From Lingula anatina (Eukaryota; Brachiopoda; Lingulata; Lingulida; Lingulidae): a DNA stretch of 64,000 nucleotides. Each line of letters starts with the position of its first letter. Position 1 is the stretch's first letter. The stretch covers positions 507,131 through 571,130 of the forward strand of contig NW_019775835.1 of NCBI RefSeq assembly GCF_001039355.2. Reading direction: 5' to 3'. The position numbers and the translations under genes were made by a program. Under the pieces are notes generated by a model. It saw only the letters and a program-made list of their open reading frames with translations. It was not told the DNA's origin and ran no database searches. Of the stretch, positions 60,032 to 64,000 are shown in pieces.

Positions 60032-62573
60032 GGAAACATCTCTCATACCTAGAATTAACTACCATCAACCTCAAATAGAAGTACACTGATGATAAGAACC
60101 TTCTGACATGTTTGTATAATTTTGCTGATGGTTTCTTTGTCGTGCATATTCTATGATTTTTATTGTTTTGCTTAGGGAATTATGATTTTCCACATAGTTA
60201 CCAATATTTGGGGGGTGGGGGGGGAGCAATGATTTACTGAAGAAAAGAAGAAAATTTACAGTTTTCAGGTAATGAATTACCTGTCTATAAATCAATGCTT
60301 AAAACAGCACACGTAGCTTATCCATACATCTAATCAGTGAAGATACCCATTAAGTCAATTTTCTTAGAGATATTTTCAAAGAAACAGATGGAGAGGATGT
60401 AGGCGTACTGAGATTTCCCAAACCCTATCTGCCTGCCGACTCTTTTTGATCCGGCAATTATCTGCCCATATAGTACTTAACAGCACCCGCACTGCATTCT
60501 GAGTGTAGCATTATTTGATGAGAAATTACCCAATCAAGTTCTTATCGAAAAAAGCTTTTGATCTTGTTATTAGGTTATTCTCACCACTTTGAAATCAGTA
60601 TGTAGCGTTGGTTGGCGGAGAGAGGCTGACTGTGATGATAGAGGTTGAAGCCAGAAAGGTCAGCTGGTGAACACCAACTACGAGCTATTTTGAATCTCAT
60701 TTTATGGCTCTGCCTCCCAACTGCAGAAGATGACAGTTAGCGGCAGGTGCAACATTTGATGTTCAAAAGCTCAAAGAGAGAGATAGGAGCCACATTTTTT
60801 ATACTATCATAATAATAGTTTGCTCCCTGTAAACTAAAGTCTAAAATAAAGCCCCTTAGGAGGAAGGCAAACCACAGTTGCAATATAAATTAGAATGCCC
60901 TTTTCTCCCTATCCAAAACATGGCTTAAAAACATACAAGTCTACTACCAGAATTTTTATGAGTTTTCTTTTTAAACACATTGAAAACAAAACACTTCATT
61001 TTTATTTTGTGTTACCATCATAATGTAGCTTTTGAGGAAACCTCTTTTCATCATATTAATAAAACCTCAGTTGCATTCACCACAATGCTGTGCTAATAAA
61101 AAAATAGAGTGAAATGTATCTATACCAAAACTGTTTATGCAATATGTTCTGTAAAAAAATATTAAGAGGCTAGTTAACAGTTAAATTGCATGTCTAGACT
61201 CCAAAGTAAAAATTTAACATTGAGGTTGAATGATTTCTCAGCACTCCCGACATCCCCCCCTCCACCCCACCCACAAACCCATACCAAGGACGCCCAAATG
61301 TGCATCAGACATTCAAAATAATATGGCCGTCTGGTGAAACATTTCTGACCAGTCCTTTTGTAGTTTAAAACTGACCAAAATACACGGCTGTGAACTAGGC
61401 ATAGAAACTTCAGCCCACACAAAGAGAAATCTGTCGGCTGCTTTCTTTTGATCTTGTTTTATTACCTATCGCTGTGTTGTTTCACCTGGCAGCGATCACC
61501 CCAGTTAGCTTGGTTGGCACGCTGAGCTATCATTGCCTTCTATCTCCAGTGAACCACAACTAAACTACTCTGTAACAGTTCCACCGCCTTTTGTACACAC
61601 GACCATTTTCCGTAACAATTGCTCAAGTCAGACAGACACGCACACACTCCCTCACACACAGCACACCGACCTAACAACACTTAAAAGAAATCTGGCTTTA
61701 TGCACGGAGTGCGTCGCTGCAGCAGATCAAAGAACTGCAAAGCAGAGATAAAGTATCAAATGCACTCAGCTTCTATATGCCTTCCATTCATTAACAGGGC
61801 AGAAAAAATAAAATAAAATCACCCTGGTAGTTCTGCAAGTTTTAATTATAGCTAGTCTATATGTACATGCAATCACTTCTTTATCCTGGTTGTCTGTTCT
61901 GTTAATTTTTAATTTCTTTAGAGGTTCCACATCAAACGAACCCACATCAAACAATTTCAATAAGACGTGATATGATGGACCCCTCCTGTCTCCAGTGGGT
62001 TAGTTTCTTATTTCAGTGTCTACAGCTATGTTCGTAACTGATCCAAAACAGACAGGAAACAGTTCAAAATGCACCCTTTCATTTAAGCTGGGACTGTTTT
62101 ACTCTACTACTTTAGATAAAAATGTGGGATTTTCAATGTCTCACCAAAAGAAACTACCCTCCTCCCTCTGCCAATTTGTACTATCTACTGAGCTGGCACG
62201 AACTAATTTAAACCATCACAACTTGGACTGGAAGTGCGGCCACTGGCACACACTTGGGAAGGCACCAGGAAAAGAACAGCATTACTTTGGTTTCATTTAT
62301 TACACGGGGGTTCAAACTCTTGCCAGGGTGTAAATTAATCCTCCGCTGGCCTAATCTTTATTCTGTGTGCGAGAGACAGGATCAAAGGAAACACCGCCAC
62401 AGTGAGAAAACTTCGCTTTTTACAAAGAGAGGGGAAGGTGACTTCCTTCATCAATTTCTCAAACAGAACACTAAATAAAATGTTTTTTCTTTCATCTGCC
62501 AAGACAGAAATAAAACTGTTGAGGTTGCAATATTAATACTAATCAATGCATTGTTTCAGAACCTCTTTCAACG
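60032..62573. other. Non-coding stretch
   Basis: No gene is supported. A G run occurs at 60211-60225. A short tRNA A-box-like word (TTAGCTTGGTTGGCACGCTG, about 61505-61524) has no B-box partner. The 105-codon plus frame at 62016-62333 lacks any recognised domain and is probably chance. Confidence 0.4.
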
Positions 62574-63860
62574 TCCTGGCCATAAAAAATATCTGGGCTG
62601 CAAGCCAACTGATAATGTCATTTCACTTGTTAACCTGTCACAAAGGTCTTAACTCAAAATAACCAAGTTGGGTTGTTTTTAAAGGTAAATGATGAGAATG
62701 CAGGTTAAATAGAGCCTAATGTACTGTTATAGCAGTGTATTTCACCTTCAAAGAAGGATCTACATTATATTTCATTTCGACAGAACTGGAATAATCACTG
62801 CGCACTTAATACATTTAAATAAATCAACACCTTTACTAGTACATGCCTTCAGAAAGCTACCCTAGACGTAAAAATATAAATCTCCTGACTGACTTTTTTC
62901 ATAGCACAGAAAAAAATCCCAAAAGGCAATTACCCGAGAAAGATCAAATTTATAGCTAAACTATGAGAACAGGGATGTGGGTACACCCCTATAAAACTGA
63001 AAGATCAAAGAGGCCGCATCGCAGATGCAGCCCTCAGTTCTCTCTCAACCCAGTAGAGTGATCAAAGATCGCAAGAATTAGGAAAATTACCACACACGCT
63101 TGGTGGAGGTTGAAGTACAATACTTCCTTAGTCGAATTCATAGCACTTTTTAAGCAGCCTTCTTATTCTTTTTATTTATTTATTTATTTTTATATATGTA
63201 TGGGGCATTCCGTGGTATTCGTTTTGCATTNATCCTGGCCATAAAAAATATCTGGGCTGCAAGCCAACTGATAATGTCATTTCACTTGTTAACCTGTCAC
63301 AAAGGTCTTAACTCAAAATAACCAAGTTGGGTTGTTTTTAAAGGTAAATGATGAGAATGCAGGTTAAATAGAGCCTAATGTACTGTTATAGCAGTGTATT
63401 TCACCTTCAAAGAAGGATCTACATTATATTTCATTTCGACAGAACTGGAATAATCACTGCGCACTTAATACATTTAAATAAATCAACACCTTTACTAGTA
63501 CATGCCTTCAGAAAGCTACCCTAGACGTAAAAATATAAATCTCCTGACTGACTTTTTTCATTGCACAGAAAAAAAATCCCAAAAGGCAATTACCCGAGAA
63601 AGATCAAATTTATAGCTAAACTATGAGAACAGGGATGTGGGTACACCCCTATAAAACTGAAAGATCAAAGAGGCCGCATCGCAGATGCAGCCCTCAGTTC
63701 TCTCTCAACCCAGTAGAGTGATCAAAGATCGCAAGAATTAGGAAAATTACCACACACGCTTGGTGGAGGTTGAAGTACAATACTTCCTTAGTCGAATTCA
63801 TAGCACTTTTTAAGCAGCCTTCTTATTCTTTTTATTTATTTATTTATTTTTATATATGTA
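62574..63860. repeat. Allelic overlap 3 (two near-identical copies around an N)
   Basis: 62574-63200 is repeated at 63233-63860 with almost no differences. The about 30 bases just before the N (63201-63230) do not match the second copy and look like an unreliable contig end. Non-coding. Confidence 0.9.
63231..63231. other. Assembly join (single N)
   Basis: The third lone N followed by a restart of preceding sequence; same explanation as 21759 and 34634. Confidence 0.9.
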
Positions 63861-64000
63861 TATATATTTTTGACTCAAACTCTTAATTTGGAAAAGGTTG
63901 ATGGACAGGGTAGAATTTTTTTTTTCTTTTTTGAAAAGGTTTGACACTCTGTTTGATCTAAGAGACTCAGAAAGGTTAGGGCACTTAACCCTATCCTCCC

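Noticed and set aside
59892-60086. Minus-strand YDDLLSEAKEEGTNLPK-like segment as an NKD exon
   Set aside because: The frame closes at once with a stop, there is no splice donor, and the poly(A)-tailed shape fits a retroposon better.
61505-61524. tRNA gene or tRNA-derived SINE
   Set aside because: An A-box-like word is present but no B box or cloverleaf arms follow.
62016-62333. 105-codon plus-strand ORF as a gene
   Set aside because: No recognised domain, no splice or promoter context, and ordinary length for a chance frame.

Overview
The window is eukaryotic, animal genomic DNA. It has split genes with consensus GT/AG introns, AT-rich introns full of microsatellites, and many small DNA transposons. 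The gene families (naked cuticle, SLC15/POT transporters, a secreted serpin), high allelic polymorphism and the transposon mix suggest a marine invertebrate such as a mollusc, another lophotrochozoan or an amphioxus. The species cannot be fixed from the sequence alone.

Layout. 1-9200 is mostly non-coding, with a possible minus-strand promoter near 2170, a fragmentary duplicate of the serpin locus (3361-3893), the 3' end of a LINE (6410-7095) and a hairpin element (8526-8659). A serpin (minus, 9203-10204) stands head-to-head with the first of two tandem SLC15/POT-like transporter genes on the plus strand: gene A (12051-20190) and gene C (28420-34530). Both have ten coding exons with matching intron phases and nearly matching exon lengths, so they are tandem duplicates. 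C keeps much of the POT signature. A has lost most of it but remains open (588 codons by my splicing). A naked cuticle (NKD) homologue lies on the minus strand from 51847 to 42400, convergent with the transporters. Its five 3' coding exons are present, and its N-terminal exon(s) were not identified. 52000-64000 is intron or 5' flank of NKD.

The apparent extra transporter copies are probably not genes. Single Ns at 21759, 34634 and 63231 mark joins where the sequence restarts as a near-identical copy of what came before (17609-21757 repeated at 21760-28306; 30099-34630 at 34635-39174; 62574-63200 at 63233-63860). The best reading is that allelic contigs were laid end to end. The pairs therefore give a two-haplotype comparison. 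One allele carries a Tc1-like transposon, itself holding a solo LTR, inside a terminal-inverted-repeat element. The other allele has TACATGTA at the same site, which is what Tc1-type excision would leave.

I see no operon, CRISPR array, phage or new enzymatic system. The most interesting material is the nested transposon stack with its allelic empty site, the degenerate but open transporter A, a 61-bp tandem duplication of a splice acceptor, several new-looking non-autonomous elements, and a 9-residue tandem repeat in NKD.
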